A stretch of 56,468 bases of DNA. Source: Aneurinibacillus tyrosinisolvens. GTDB lineage: Bacteria > Bacillota > Bacilli > Aneurinibacillales > Aneurinibacillaceae. The position numbers and the translations under genes are program-made. The stretch lies in NCBI RefSeq assembly GCF_001015055.1, contig NZ_BBWZ01000032.1, positions 1 through 56,468 on the forward strand, read 5' to 3'. Shown here one piece after another: positions 1 to 9,123 of the stretch; positions within the stretch are counted from its first letter, which is position 1, and each line of letters begins with the position of its first letter. The notes below the pieces were generated by a model. It searched no databases and was not told the DNA's origin. It saw nothing but the letters and a program-made list of their open reading frames with translations.

Positions 1-34
1 TTATTAGGGCTGCCTTTTGTATCGTAAGCTTATA

Positions 35-1129
35 TTATTGCCATGGAGAAACAGTTACTAAGAGTGGTGATGGTTCGCCCTCTCCCCCTGCCGTATCTAA
101 TGCGAGTCCCACATTATCTAAACTATAATTATGGGAGTTCATCATATGAAGAGGAAATTTACCAGACGCAATAAAGTCTATTGCCATTTTTACGGAGGTA
201 TAACTATGACCGCGTACTCCCATGACCGTCAACGTTTTAGCAATAATGACATCACTATCGAATTCACTTATCTTTTGGTATTTGTACGCACCTAAAATAA
301 CGATCCCGCCTTTTTTTGCCACTTGAACAGAGGAAACTATAGGTTCACTTCCACCGGAAGTCAGATCAATGACGACATCGGCCATCTTTCCACCGGTAAT
401 CTCATGAACACGGGTATTCAGGTCTTCTGTCTGAATATTAACTGTATAATCGGCACCAAGCTGCTGGGCCAATTCCAAACGCCTAGCGCTTGTACTTCGA
501 CCAGTGACAATAACACATTCTGCACCAGTAGCCTTAGCCGCTAAAGCACATGCTAGTCCTTGCTGGCCGGGACCCTGAATCACAACCACTTTCCCCGGCC
601 CCACGCCTCCTTTGATGCTCATCCATTCAAACCCGTTGGCCAACGGTAACGTTAAAGCTGCTTCTACCGCAGGGACATGTTCGGGCATTTTATGTACGAC
701 AGCATTCGGGTGTAAATACATGTACTGACTAAATCCACCCCATAATGATGGCGTAAGATGGACTGAGGTTGCTCCATAACGAATCCCATTCGCTCTCGGA
801 TCCGTCACAGCACAGGAACGATATAATCCCGTTCGGCAAGCTTCACACTGGCCGCAAGGAATATATTCTTCCATTGCGATCCTATCTCCTACTTTTACTC
901 CCCAACGCTGAGCAGCAATTCCCCCAATTTCTTCAATATATCCTACAACATGATGCCCCAATATTTTAGGTTCTTTAATCTGTTTATAATAGGAAACATC
1001 ACTTCCACAAACACCAACGATTTCCACTCGGAGCAATCCGCCGTCCGGTGGAATTTCCGGTCTATCAAAGGACCACAACTGGGTTGTTTTTATATCCACA
1101 GCTACTGCAGCTAATACTTTTCCGGACAT
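35..1129 (-). CDS. Zinc-dependent alcohol dehydrogenase (MDR superfamily)
   Basis: Medium-chain dehydrogenase expected to oxidise an alcohol with NAD(P). The 364-residue product has the GroES-like N-terminal domain with catalytic zinc ligand Cys41 in a VCGSD motif, a GHH motif at 58-60 where most relatives have GHE, four structural-zinc cysteines (92, 95, 98, 106), and a Rossmann glycine motif GPGQQG near 186. I chose the ATG at 1129 because it follows a GAGGGGAG ribosome binding site at good distance; the in-frame ATG at 1147 lies too close to it. It is followed upstream on the same strand by a RidA-family gene and a 4,5-dihydroxyphthalate-decarboxylase-like gene, which suggests a role in degrading an aromatic or cyclic substrate. 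The substrate cannot be read from sequence. Confidence 0.85.
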   Translation of the reverse strand: MSGKVLAAVAVDIKTTQLWSFDRPEIPPDGGLLRVEIVGVCGSDVSYYKQIKEPKILGHHVVGYIEEIGGIAAQRWGVKVGDRIAMEEYIPCGQCEACRTGLYRSCAVTDPRANGIRYGATSVHLTPSLWGGFSQYMYLHPNAVVHKMPEHVPAVEAALTLPLANGFEWMSIKGGVGPGKVVVIQGPGQQGLACALAAKATGAECVIVTGRSTSARRLELAQQLGADYTVNIQTEDLNTRVHEITGGKMADVVIDLTSGGSEPIVSSVQVAKKGGIVILGAYKYQKISEFDSDVIIAKTLTVMGVRGHSYTSVKMAIDFIASGKFPLHMMNSHNYSLDNVGLALDTAGGEGEPSPLLVTVSPWQ

Positions 1130-1289
1130 ATCATTCACTCCCCTCATGTGCAGTTTATTTCAAGATACCAGGGCCAATATGTAAGTTAATCCAAGAATAT
1201 ATTTTATTAGCATTGGTAGGAAGAAATCTGTTCTTTTATTCAGAACAGGCACCATAAATTTCTATGGATTCCATTTATGCATGTCTAAT

Positions 1290-1670
1290 TTACCCTCTGT
1301 AAGCCACAGCCTCAATTTCCAAAAGAGCGTCGGGATGAGCTAAAGAACTGACTTCAACTAGAGTACTGGCTGGCAAGTTATCTCCAAAACAGTTTTTACG
1401 AACAAGCGCGATTCTTGCGCGATCATCAATATTTTTAAGGTAAATAAATAACTTAACCACATCTTTAAAATCTAAGTGGGCCTGTTCTAATACAGCATGA
1501 ATATTTTGAAAAACTTGTTCTCCTTGTAAGGCAGCGTCGCCTTTTCCCACGATATCCCCCTTGGAGTCAATTGGAAGCATGCCGGAAATCCAAAGTACAT
1601 TTCCAAAAATAACTCCATCACTATAAAGCTTCTCTTGTTTTGATATATTGATCCGTTGAATGTTCGGCAC
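1290..1670 (-). CDS. RidA/YjgF/UK114-family protein
   Basis: Small (126-residue) RidA-fold protein; family members form trimers with active sites between subunits. Classical RidA enzymes hydrolyse enamines/imines using an arginine in a PARSTVEV-like strand; here the matching segment reads PASTLVEV, so that arginine is missing. It may belong to one of the Arg-less Rid subgroups, some of which sit in catabolic operons as deaminases or hydrolases. The start is uncertain: several in-frame GTG codons lie at 1679, 1673 and 1670, and 1670 gives the best spacing from a GAAAGGGG site. Its neighbours (alcohol dehydrogenase downstream, decarboxylase-like gene upstream, same strand) fit a small catabolic set. 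Confidence 0.85.
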   Translation of the reverse strand: MPNIQRINISKQEKLYSDGVIFGNVLWISGMLPIDSKGDIVGKGDAALQGEQVFQNIHAVLEQAHLDFKDVVKLFIYLKNIDDRARIALVRKNCFGDNLPASTLVEVSSLAHPDALLEIEAVAYRG

Positions 1671-1691
1671 CACAAACACCCCTTTCCTTCT

Positions 1692-1790
1692 TTATAAAGC
1701 AGAACGAAAATCCATTTGTCCCATTCCCATTTGAGGAATCGAGTCCAGTTTAATTGCAGCCAATTCCATAAGTGTTGTGATTGGTAAAGA
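1692..1790 (-). pseudogene. C-terminal coding remnant, family unknown
   Basis: On the minus strand 32 open codons end in TAA at 1692-1694 just upstream of the RidA gene, and are preceded by an in-frame TGA. The peptide (PITTLMELAAIKLDS followed by a Met/Gly-rich tail) looks like a real protein C-terminus rather than random sequence, but I do not recognise the family. The rest of the parent gene is absent. The remaining bases up to 2167 are AT-rich and hold nothing else I can support. Confidence 0.25.
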
Positions 1791-2167
1791 TCCTCATCAA
1801 TTTCGTTAATGTCAGCTTAGATAGTACATATATATGGAGAATCAACCATCAACAAGTAGTAGGTAATTGTAAATTTAAATGGTTTATTGTTCTATTCTTA
1901 GTCTTTTTTGAAGATAGGGTTACATTCTCTGTCCCACTATTCTTCTTACTCTGTATGATTTGTTGTTCCTTCTCAGGCCAATGTATACGAGTAAAGCAGG
2001 GCCCTAAGAGAAGAACTCCTCCACTATCAATAAAAATGGATCAATTAAGGGGTTTGGATGATTAAGAAGTAATAAAGAGTCAAAACCAACCGCTTTTCTT
2101 CCAAATCTTTTAAACCAGAAAATCAGAAAAGTTCCAACATGGATTATATGGAAATTTTTTATTCTTA

Positions 2168-3160
2168 TTACACTGTATATTCTTCTAAGGTGGATCCAGC
2201 AAAAAGATTCTCTACTTCTAATTGTTTATTAATCATGCCCTGCTCATACGAATACTGAATCGCAGCCTCCAGTGTTTTACGGTTTTTCTCCAAACCATAA
2301 GGCCAAAAGTCATCACCCATCAGTTCTCTCGTTCTCTCCACTTCTGCAATCAGCCAGGGCAAGGTTGCTTTTGCGGCTGCCGTCTGATATAGGCCCTGAT
2401 AAGTTACCTTTTTAGCTTCTACAAAAGCCTGGTAAAGATTGTATGCTACCCAAGGATGGCGTTCCAAGATTTCATCTTTAATGGCGACCACATGCATAAT
2501 CGGGAAGATGCCTGTTTTTTTGTAGTACTCCTTTTCTACTGAAACATAATCAGGAAACAGCCGCTTTACATTGGGTGAACCATCCAAGAAGGATGAGGGG
2601 GCCCGCGGGGCAATCATCGCATCAATTTCACCGGATTCTAACATTTCGTTTAACGTTTGTTCCGCTCCAATCGATTGGATTTTAATCTCCGGTGGAAGAT
2701 TCAAAGCTACTTTTTCCACTCTTCCCGGAGTTTCTTCCCCTCCCATATACCAGTTCATATCGGAAGCCGCCACCCCGTATTCGCTTTGCAGGATGCCGCG
2801 GATCCATAGGCAGGCCGTTAACTGATATTCCGGAATCCCTACTCGTTTTCCACGTAAATCTTCTGGTTTTTCAATCCCAGAATGGGCATGGATGTAAATT
2901 CCGGAGTGGCGGAAAAACCTTGAAACGAAGACGGGAATAGCCGTGAAGTTGGGAAACCCCCGGTCCTTGGCAATCAGGTAAGACGATAAGGATAATTCGG
3001 AGACATCAAATTCCTGATGACGCATCATCCGAAAAAACGTCTCTTCCACCGGCATATTCAACCAATTCAAGTTAATTCCTTTGGGTTGTACTGTCCCATT
3101 TGTTAATGGTTGAATCCTATCATAATCCCAGCAAGCAAAAGTAAGATTAAGCTTTGACAT
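2168..3160 (-). CDS. 4,5-dihydroxyphthalate decarboxylase-like protein (NMT1/THI5-fold)
   Basis: 330-residue soluble protein with no signal peptide. Its N-terminus (ACWDYDR, then a PKGINLNWL stretch, then RMMRHQEFDVSELSLSSYL-like sequence near 45-65) matches the family annotated as 4,5-dihydroxyphthalate decarboxylase, which is built on a periplasmic-binding-protein fold. The known enzyme makes protocatechuate in phthalate breakdown; many homologues are untested and some are called substrate-binding proteins. An AGGAGG site lies just before the ATG at 3160. The neighbouring alcohol dehydrogenase, RidA-like protein and broken IclR regulator fit an aromatic-acid catabolic cluster, but no ring dioxygenase is in the window, so the substrate remains open. 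Confidence 0.75.
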   Translation of the reverse strand: MSKLNLTFACWDYDRIQPLTNGTVQPKGINLNWLNMPVEETFFRMMRHQEFDVSELSLSSYLIAKDRGFPNFTAIPVFVSRFFRHSGIYIHAHSGIEKPEDLRGKRVGIPEYQLTACLWIRGILQSEYGVAASDMNWYMGGEETPGRVEKVALNLPPEIKIQSIGAEQTLNEMLESGEIDAMIAPRAPSSFLDGSPNVKRLFPDYVSVEKEYYKKTGIFPIMHVVAIKDEILERHPWVAYNLYQAFVEAKKVTYQGLYQTAAAKATLPWLIAEVERTRELMGDDFWPYGLEKNRKTLEAAIQYSYEQGMINKQLEVENLFAGSTLEEYTV

Positions 3161-3218
3161 TGTATTCCTCCTCTTCCATTATGTAATCTTTGAAATCGTT
3201 ATATCTATATTAAAACAG

Positions 3219-3374
3219 TTAGGCATTGAGAAAATTCCTGTGTTCTTGTATATAGAACGTATTGCCCATTAATTTTATTATTCCTGATGACTTGTCTTTT
3301 TCTTGAAGATACTCTACGTGACGACTAAATGAAACAAGGTTATCCTCAATGGTGCGCCCTTCTTTTCCTAGTAG
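3219..3374 (-). pseudogene. C-terminal coding remnant, family unknown
   Basis: About 52 codons on the minus strand, from an in-frame TAA to a TAA at 3219-3221, read as a plausible charged, helical protein end (RLLGKEGRTIEDNLVSFSRH followed by a Glu/Lys-rich stretch). It sits between the decarboxylase-like gene and the IS3 remnant and lacks an N-terminus and start. I cannot name the family. The rest of 3161-3523 contains no convincing gene. Confidence 0.3.
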
Positions 3375-3523
3375 TCTCAATTAATGAACTGCCCGCCATT
3401 CCTCTAACCATAATTATCCATGTTTTATCATTCTCTCAACTCCATTTCAAAAAACAAAAGCAAAAAACCACCTAGCTTCGTACTGGACTTGGGTCAATAT
3501 CTTGGGCACAAAAAAGTTAAGTT

Positions 3524-4016
3524 TTAAGCTGATTGTTTGATTTGATTCTCTATCATTTGTGGTGCCTGGTACCCTAAACTGCTATGGATTCTTTTTCGGT
3601 TGTACCAGCTTTCAATGAATTGAAACATCGCTCGTTTGGCAGATGTGTAATCTACGTATTGGGTATGGTTCACTTCTTCTTTCTTTAAAATGGCATGAAA
3701 GGACTCGATACAAGCATTATCATACGGGCAGCCCTTTTGGCTAAAGGACTGTACCATACCAAGAGAATGAACAAAGTTCATAAATTCATTTTCTTTTGAA
3801 GGATAGGACCCGTATTTCTTCTTCGTAATGGAACGGATGTCTGCCTTCTTCATTAAACGCTGCACACGTTTTAGGCTAGCTTGAAAACCACCATTGACTA
3901 ACGACAGATGAATTTTGGGAGCTCCGTACCGTTCCTTGCTGTCCAGGTGAATCTGTCGGATTTTCTTTGTCAGTTCTTTGTTTTCCCGTTCACGAGGGGA
4001 TTCTGTTTTCTGTAAG
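3524..4016 (-). pseudogene. IS3-family transposase OrfB remnant with internal deletion
   Basis: The minus-strand reading begins without a start just after a TAA near 4017, shows the HTH_21-type region of IS3 OrfB (KIRQIHLDSKERYGAPKIHL, then KRVQRLMKKADIRSI), and jumps in frame after KKYGSYPSKEN straight to the end of the integrase domain (HSLGMVQSFSQKGCPYDNAC, ESFHAILKKEE, YNRKRIHSSLGYQAP). A block that carries the first two acidic residues of the DDE triad in intact relatives, roughly 100 or more residues, is missing; the terminal Glu remains. It cannot be an active transposase. A GGGTCAATATCTTGGGCACA stretch beside the stop may be part of the IS end. Confidence 0.8.
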
Positions 4017-4060
4017 GATTAAGAACGTATTTATGTATTGAAACTAACCATCGGCTTAGG

Positions 4061-4642
4061 TTAAAGCGAATTTACGGAGGATCTTCCTCCTTCACGTGGG
4101 CTAAGCTGTTCAGAAATTAAGCGACTATAATATTTCATCTCTTTTACATTGGCCTGCATTTGTGAATGGGAGAACAAGTTTCTGGGTCCTGTGATACTAA
4201 TTGCAGCAATAATTTGTTTGGTCATTTCATCAAAAATAGGTACGGCTATTGAGTACATACCGAATCTAAATTCTTCTTTGGATAGGGCATAGCCCTTTTC
4301 TTGGATTAGATTTAATTCGTCTTCAAGTTCTTTCTGGTTGGTGATGGTATTGGAAGTAAGCGATTGAAGTTTCCCCGAACATACGCGTTCCCTTTCTTTT
4401 TGATCCTGAAAGGCTAATAAGACTTTACCAGAAGCCGTGGCATAGGCAGGAACACGCTTGCCCATTCGATTAAAAATTTGTGTTTCTCGGTCTTCGGGCA
4501 GTTTAAGCAAATAAATGACGCTCTCATGGTCATACATAACAAGTTGGATGACACCGCGAACAGTATTTATCAGTTTGTTCAGTAGAGGAAAAGCCACTTG
4601 GCACAGTTCAATATCATGATAAACGACACAGCCAATCTCAAA
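4061..4642 (-). pseudogene. IclR-family regulator lacking its DNA-binding domain
   Basis: The minus-strand frame carries the linker and effector-binding domain of an IclR regulator: a FEIGCVVYHDIELCQVAFPL segment matches the stretch just after the wHTH, and the C-terminus has the usual AYATASGKVLLAF and IAVPIFDEMTKQIIAAISIT motifs. The frame is open up to about 4642, well beyond the first usable GTG at 4597, and there it meets an inverted fragment of another IclR gene, so the N-terminal winged helix is gone. A protein started at the GTG would be an effector-binding domain without DNA-binding capacity. IclR regulators often control aromatic catabolism, consistent with the neighbours. Confidence 0.8.
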
Positions 4643-4792
4643 AGCAGTGGTGAAGTCATTGCTGCAGTCAGCCTTGCTGGTCCAATTCAGCGAATGAACG
4701 AGAAGTATTTTCCTTCCTATAAATCAAAGGTGATTCAGGCTGCGAACAACAACTTCTACTTCTTTTTGTACAAGTTGTTGTTCAGGTTATAA
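4640..4792 (+). pseudogene. C-terminal fragment of a second IclR-family regulator
   Basis: The plus-strand frame reads SSGEVIAAVSLAGPIQRMNE, the signature end of the IclR effector domain, then about 20 more residues to a TAA at 4790-4792. It differs from the equivalent segment of the minus-strand IclR gene, so it comes from a different paralogue. The two fragments abut head to head near 4640, which implies a deletion or inversion between two IclR genes. A 12-bp inverted repeat (GAACAACAACTT ... AAGTTGTTGTTC, about 4744-4784) follows and may have been a terminator. Confidence 0.65.
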
Positions 4793-4868
4793 TAAAACAA
4801 TCATACTAATACCCGCGAGAACCAAAACACCTCCTAATATAGTAAACCTGTCAATCCCCTCTTCATTT
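4787..4868 (-). pseudogene. C-terminal tail of an EamA/DMT-type permease
   Basis: About 26 codons on the minus strand (NEEGIDRFTILGGVLVLAGI, then MIVLL and stop) resemble the last transmembrane helix of EamA-family drug/metabolite exporters, which typically ends with a GxxLIxxG motif. It is cut off at the IS66 remnant boundary at about 4869. The fragment is short, so the family call is tentative. Confidence 0.4.
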
Positions 4869-4869
4869 T

Positions 4870-5772
4870 TTATGAGAAAACAAACGTCCCTTCTACCGCC
4901 TGTTGAAGGGACGAGAGAACACGGAGCCCTTTCTTTCGAACGGTCGAGATAAATGAGCGTGTCTGACAGAAAGCTTGTGCACCTTCACTACTTCGGAATA
5001 CACCTGAGATGTTCTCTTTGACTCGCATCATGCGCAAATCCCGTTCGGCCTGATTGTTATCGAACGGAACCTCAAGTCTGTGCAGAAAAAGAAGAAGCTT
5101 ATCCCGATGCAACAGGAGGCGGTCCAACATATTGCGGGCAGGAGACTGCTTCTTACTTCCTTTCTTTTTGAGCGTTCCCTCTGCATAAAACATAGGGTTT
5201 TTCTCGCATCCCTCCGAAACGAGCTCGTCATACGCTGCAGACAGTCGCTCCATTTCTTCCCGAGGTGGAGGAAGGCCCATATTTTGATATCTTTCTTTCT
5301 GCTTTTTCATTTCGATGAGAAGGAGGCCGATGGCCTCTATGGCTTCACGTCCACGCTTTGGATGAATTGAATAATAGGTTTCTTCTGCTGTGTTGTAGAC
5401 ATGAACCCACTGTCTCTTCGGCAGGATATCCATCCCGGTTTCATCGACATGGATGACGGGTGAACATCCACAAGAAGAACAATCCGAAAGAGAATGGATT
5501 TCCTCCATGTCCGGATGTAAGGAAAAAGGAAGATGGCTTCCCTTGTGTCCTGGCTGTCCGCCTGTTTTTCTCGTTGTGGAGGGTCGTTCACTTTTTGTCC
5601 GGTGCACTTTTTTTACACCGCCGTCTGAGGAAGGAGAGCGGTGACGATTGGAGCTGTTTTTGTTGCGTTGTTTTTCCAATTCCGCCACACGGGCTGTCCG
5701 TGCCGCGATCGTCTCTGCTTGTCTCTTGACAATCTGAATTAACTCTTCGTGTGACAGATCTTTCGCTAACAA
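4870..5772 (-). pseudogene. IS66-family transposase (TnpC) with two internal deletions
   Basis: The 300-residue reading has the IS66 N-terminal coiled region and Gln/Gly-rich linker (KTGGQPGHKGSHLPF), then the DDE-domain start VIHVDETGMDI and, after a jump, the helical insertion (KKQKERYQNMGLPPPREEME) and C-terminus DNNQAERDLRMMRVK with the final catalytic Glu. Full-length TnpC is about 480-520 residues. One deletion removes the zinc-finger/IS66 middle between SSCGCSP and VIHVDE; another removes the second Asp region (usually a HDHW-like motif) after EAIGLL. Both keep frame. It should be inactive. No accompanying tnpA/tnpB is visible. Confidence 0.85.
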
Positions 5773-5860
5773 GAGAAATCAGCGGACCAACGTCGATAAC
5801 AAGCGCAAGTGGTGATTAACCGGCTCGCGACATCCGGTACAGCAGCGATCATACGCAAGG

Positions 5861-6205
5861 GAATTTATACAGGTAGGGGGTAATAATAACAGCATCATCA
5901 ATAATACGATATTTGGGCCACCGCAGCCGCTGCCTATGTCAAACTGGGTGGTGAATCGGGCAGTAGGAGCAACTAATGTCTTGATACAAGGGAATACGTT
6001 CTATTCGTTACGTACGGGGACGTACCTTAATCCAAACTCAACGGGTCAAGTCCTTAATAATATAATCTACAATACAAAAGGTGGAATTCTGGTGGATCGG
6101 TCCACGTTTACAATTTCAGGTAATGCATGGGGAACGCCACCGAATGAATTTGACATTGTCCTGTTGGCCGGAACTGCTTTTGGACCGCCGTATGATCTGC
6201 TTTAA
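5861..6205 (+). pseudogene. C-terminal fragment of a right-handed beta-helix protein
   Basis: The frame has repeated short strands with Asn ladders (GGNNNSIINNTIFG, TNVLIQGNTFYS, GQVLNNIIYNTKGGI, FTISGNAWG), typical of parallel beta-helix repeat proteins such as pectate-lyase-like or phage tail-spike domains. Translation in this frame is open from about 5861; just upstream the similarity appears to shift to other frames (for example GTAAIIRKGIYTGRG), so the N-terminus is lost and the join next to the IS66 remnant is disturbed. A truncated product could start at the ATG at 5936 but lacks a good ribosome binding site. Confidence 0.55.
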
Positions 6206-6307
6206 GCGCCAATAATAACGGGGCTACCATATCTGATCAAAGATAAAGATTCTATCGATGGGGTTTTATACGTTTTTTGAATGACTTTATAGCTCGAATT
6301 TCTTCTA

Positions 6308-6601
6308 CTATTTGCTTCGTTTTATAAGCCCACTACCTGGTCTCCACAAATTCAATTCGTAAGATAACGCTTGAAACCATTCCGGATCTTTACTTTCTAA
6401 GGCTAAATCAATAAGGGAAGGAAGATCGTCCGGCCCGAGTAAGGATATGGCTAACATTGGTTGATTTTTATCCACTTTAACTTCACCGTAATGTTTTGGA
6501 ATTGTGACAAAGATGCCTACCTTTTCCTCTGTGATCTCGGTGATAAATCCAGTCGCTCTATTCGTTTTATAATCGATATGCACCCAATCCGCTATTTTCA
6601 T
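6308..6601 (-). CDS. IDEAL-domain-containing protein
   Basis: 97-residue cytoplasmic protein. Residues 1-60 form a small beta-rich domain (KIADWVHIDY, GFITEITEEKVGIFV) and the C-terminus carries an IDEAL-like helix pair (LIDLALESKDPEWFQALSYEL), a short motif common in Bacillales regulatory adaptors. The ATG at 6601 follows a GAGGAGTGG site; the ATG at 6628 does not. The gene is isolated among degraded DNA. No function can be given from sequence alone. Confidence 0.65.
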   Translation of the reverse strand: MKIADWVHIDYKTNRATGFITEITEEKVGIFVTIPKHYGEVKVDKNQPMLAISLLGPDDLPSLIDLALESKDPEWFQALSYELNLWRPGSGLIKRSK

Positions 6602-6629
6602 AATCAACCACTCCTCTAGGAGATTCACT

Positions 6630-7058
6630 TATAAAGGAATCCATTTTATTTATTCCGTGTTCGTCACTGGAAGGAGGTGAATGATACAGCTAGCTATAAA
6701 ACCGAGTGAATACGTAGAAACCAGGGATTCTATTTATAGACAAGTGAGTGTTGCTGTGATAAAGAAGCCTGCTTTTTGAAGGTAACTCGTACTCATAGTT
6801 GCTATTTTGTTTTAAAATATTCACAAAATTTAATGACCTGTAAAATTCCTTTTTCATAAAAAGTAAATCCCTATTTTTAGTATAACGACTAAAGAAGACT
6901 GCTGTTAAGTACGAATCGTGCGACAATTGTTACAGCTATACTCTCTAATGATGTCGAGTTTGGTAATAAAAGTGTGCAATCCGACAAAAAACAGAAATTG
7001 TATTTTGAAGAAAACAAGACAATTGTTAATTAAATTTTGATAACCTATAAATAACGTT
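6630..7058. other. Intergenic, no supported gene
   Basis: AT-rich stretch. At about 6672 a GGAAGGAGGTG sequence precedes a possible 32-codon reading frame (MIQLAIKPSEYVETRD...), but the spacing to the ATG is too short and the peptide resembles nothing I know. The long minus-strand open frame across 6690-6926 has atypical composition and no start signal. Confidence 0.5.
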
Positions 7059-8103
7059 TTATTGCTCCACCTGTTTCCTCAAAAAGAAAGAGAGAAGAAG
7101 GGCTGCTGCAATGGCTAGTGCACCGTTCATATAGAAAGACGCCGCAGCTCCGAATCGTTCCCAGACAAACCCGGTAATCAGAGAAGCTGGCAGTAGCCCT
7201 ACTCCTGTGACCATCGAGTACATTCCCATCATGGTACCCTTTAAATCCTGTGGAGCAACATCGGCGACAAGCGCCTTTTCCACCCCTTTAGTTATCCCTG
7301 TACACACCATACAGTCCAAACAGAAGCCAAATCCACCAGGGGGAAGGTATCACAGCAAAACCAAAATACACTCCCCCATATAGAAGATATCCCGCCACCA
7401 GTACATTTTTTCTTCCCCACTTATCTGAAAACTTCCCTGCCGGATACGAAAGGATAGAACCAACAAGGTAAAAAATAACTAGAAGTTGCTTTAAGCTTCC
7501 ATCTAATCGCTCCCAGCTGAGTTCTATCGTTTTCTTCTTGAGGTTAACTCCCTCTTTTGGCTCTCTAATCAAGAAAATCAAACCAACTCCGAGGAGTACA
7601 GGAACAATAGAGTAGATAAAAACAGCTGAATAGCTGTATCCACTTCCGCAGATCATGAGGTAGGCAATGATGACCCCAAGAGCAGAACCCAGCATATCCA
7701 TCATCTGCTGGATTCCAAATGAACGTCCATGCTTTCCTTTTCCCCGGATTCCATAATGAGCGCCTCACGGGGAGCCGTTCGGATTCCTTTCCCAAACCGA
7801 TCGGCAACGCGCCATAAAAATGCGCCCAGCCAGGAATGAGCAAAAATCAATAAGATTCTTCCTACAGCTGATAATCCATATCCATAAATGGCTAACTTTT
7901 TTCTCTGTTTCGTTCGGTCAGAAATGTAGCCTGTTACAAATTTCAACAGGCTTGCCAGACTTTCCGCAATCCCCTCAATAACACCAATAATAAAGGGAGT
8001 GGCACCAACAGAAGCAAGAAACAGGGGGGACAAGCGGGTATACCATGTAGGTGCCTAAATCAGTGAAAAAACTAACCAATGCCAGGATTTTGATGTTATT
8101 CAT
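7059..8103 (-). pseudogene. MFS transporter disrupted by three frameshifts
   Basis: Read across frames, the minus strand encodes a 12-helix major facilitator of about 350 residues: start MNNIKILALVSFFTDLGTYM, then the loop motif GYISDRTKQRK, a second cytoplasmic loop motif GKFSDKWGRKN, and an end FFLRKQVEQ. Frame breaks occur at a six-C run near 8024-8029 (one C too many), near 7738 (one G too few in GGAAAGC, expected KGKHGRSFGIQQ) and near 7310 (two bases missing, expected GVYTGITKG). Three separate lesions make sequencing error alone unlikely. The substrate is unknown. Confidence 0.8.
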
Positions 8104-8112
8104 TTGCCTTTC

Positions 8113-8519
8113 TCACTCCCCACTTAGGCTGGTGTTTTTGTTCCCCTTGTAATATCGAATGGCATGTAGAGCAATAATACAAGCTGCCACCCATGCACCT
8201 CCCGCCGCAAATCCGGCGACAACATCGCTTGGAAAATGAACACCAAGATAAATGCGGCTCATTCCAATTGCCAATATAAGAAGAAGGGTTACTACAATAA
8301 TGTACCAGGAAGGTTTCGATCGTTCCCGAAGATTCAGCCATAACAGGTATCCCAGCATTCCATAAAACGAAGCGGATATCATTGCATGCCCGCTGGGGAA
8401 ACTATATCCACCAGCTTTGCAAATAAACCCAGGAAGAGGGCAGCAGCTATAATTCCCCACAATAAGTGGGCCCCAAACTTTTTAAGTGGAGAATGAAAAA
8501 AGGGCTTTAGTTTATTCAT
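8113..8519 (-). pseudogene. PAP2-family membrane phosphatase with internal deletion and frameshift
   Basis: The 5' part starts at ATG 8519 behind a GGAGGTG site (MNKLKPFFHSPLKKFG, then a membrane helix) and ends in an early TGA. The 3' part, in another frame, carries the PAP2 catalytic motifs: GYSFPSGHAM (motif 2) and SRIYLGVHFPSDVVAG (motif 3). The first motif and several helices between are absent; the two parts join near 8400-8425 at GCAAAGCTGGTGG. The gene is therefore inactive. It lies between the broken MFS gene and an intact DedA gene, on one strand. Confidence 0.8.
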
Positions 8520-8547
8520 TAAAATCAATTCACACACCTCCTTATCA

Positions 8548-9123
8548 CTATTTCAAACATTCAGATTTGCGTCGAGTATAAAAAAGGCCGTACCCTACAG
8601 CAAGGATGAATAAACCAATCAAAATGCACCATCGGTATTGTCCCATTAATCGACTGATTTCTTCTGCATTACCTTTATATAACCGGCCAAGGAATAACAG
8701 GATGAACGCCCATGGATATACTCCAATAAAAGTAAGAAGTCCGTATTTCCACCGGCTTATTTTGCTCATGCCAGCAACATAAGAAATATAACCTGCTCCT
8801 AACAGGCGGGAAAATAGAATGCTCCATTCCCCGTACTTATGAAACCAGCGTTGCCCTTTTTGTAACTTCTTGGAAAATCGTTTTTTGATTTTCACTTCCA
8901 GTTTATTGCTAACCATATAAGGAATAAAACTAAAAACCGTGCAGGTAATACTCATCCAGAAAGACATTAACATTATTTCAGGCAAAGTGGGGTGTGAAAA
9001 ATATCCGTAAGTTGGAACAACAAGAATACTCGGAAACGGGATGGATAACCCTTCAATGACCATTACCACTAATAAACCTGCCATTCCCAATCCATTAAAG
9101 AAGCTTAAAAGGTGCTGTGTCAT
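8548..9123 (-). CDS. DedA-family membrane protein
   Basis: 191-residue protein with several membrane helices. The segment GEWSILFSRLLGAGYISYVA followed by GMSKI and a W-K-Y-G helix matches the conserved core of DedA proteins, now regarded as lipid scramblase/flippase-like transporters. The start at 9123 follows a GGGAGGG site; upstream in-frame codons lack one. It may once have been cotranscribed with the broken PAP2 and MFS genes downstream; DedA and PAP2 proteins are often encoded together. The specific substrate is not inferable. Confidence 0.8.
   Translation of the reverse strand: MTQHLLSFFNGLGMAGLLVVMVIEGLSIPFPSILVVPTYGYFSHPTLPEIMLMSFWMSITCTVFSFIPYMVSNKLEVKIKKRFSKKLQKGQRWFHKYGEWSILFSRLLGAGYISYVAGMSKISRWKYGLLTFIGVYPWAFILLFLGRLYKGNAEEISRLMGQYRWCILIGLFILAVGYGLFYTRRKSECLK

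Noticed and set aside
1781..2065. Open frame of 94 codons on the plus strand
   Set aside because: No ribosome binding site, odd composition rich in Phe/Cys, no family resemblance; lies in decayed DNA.
6690..6926. Open frame of 78 codons on the minus strand
   Set aside because: AT-rich chance frame without start signal or recognisable motif.
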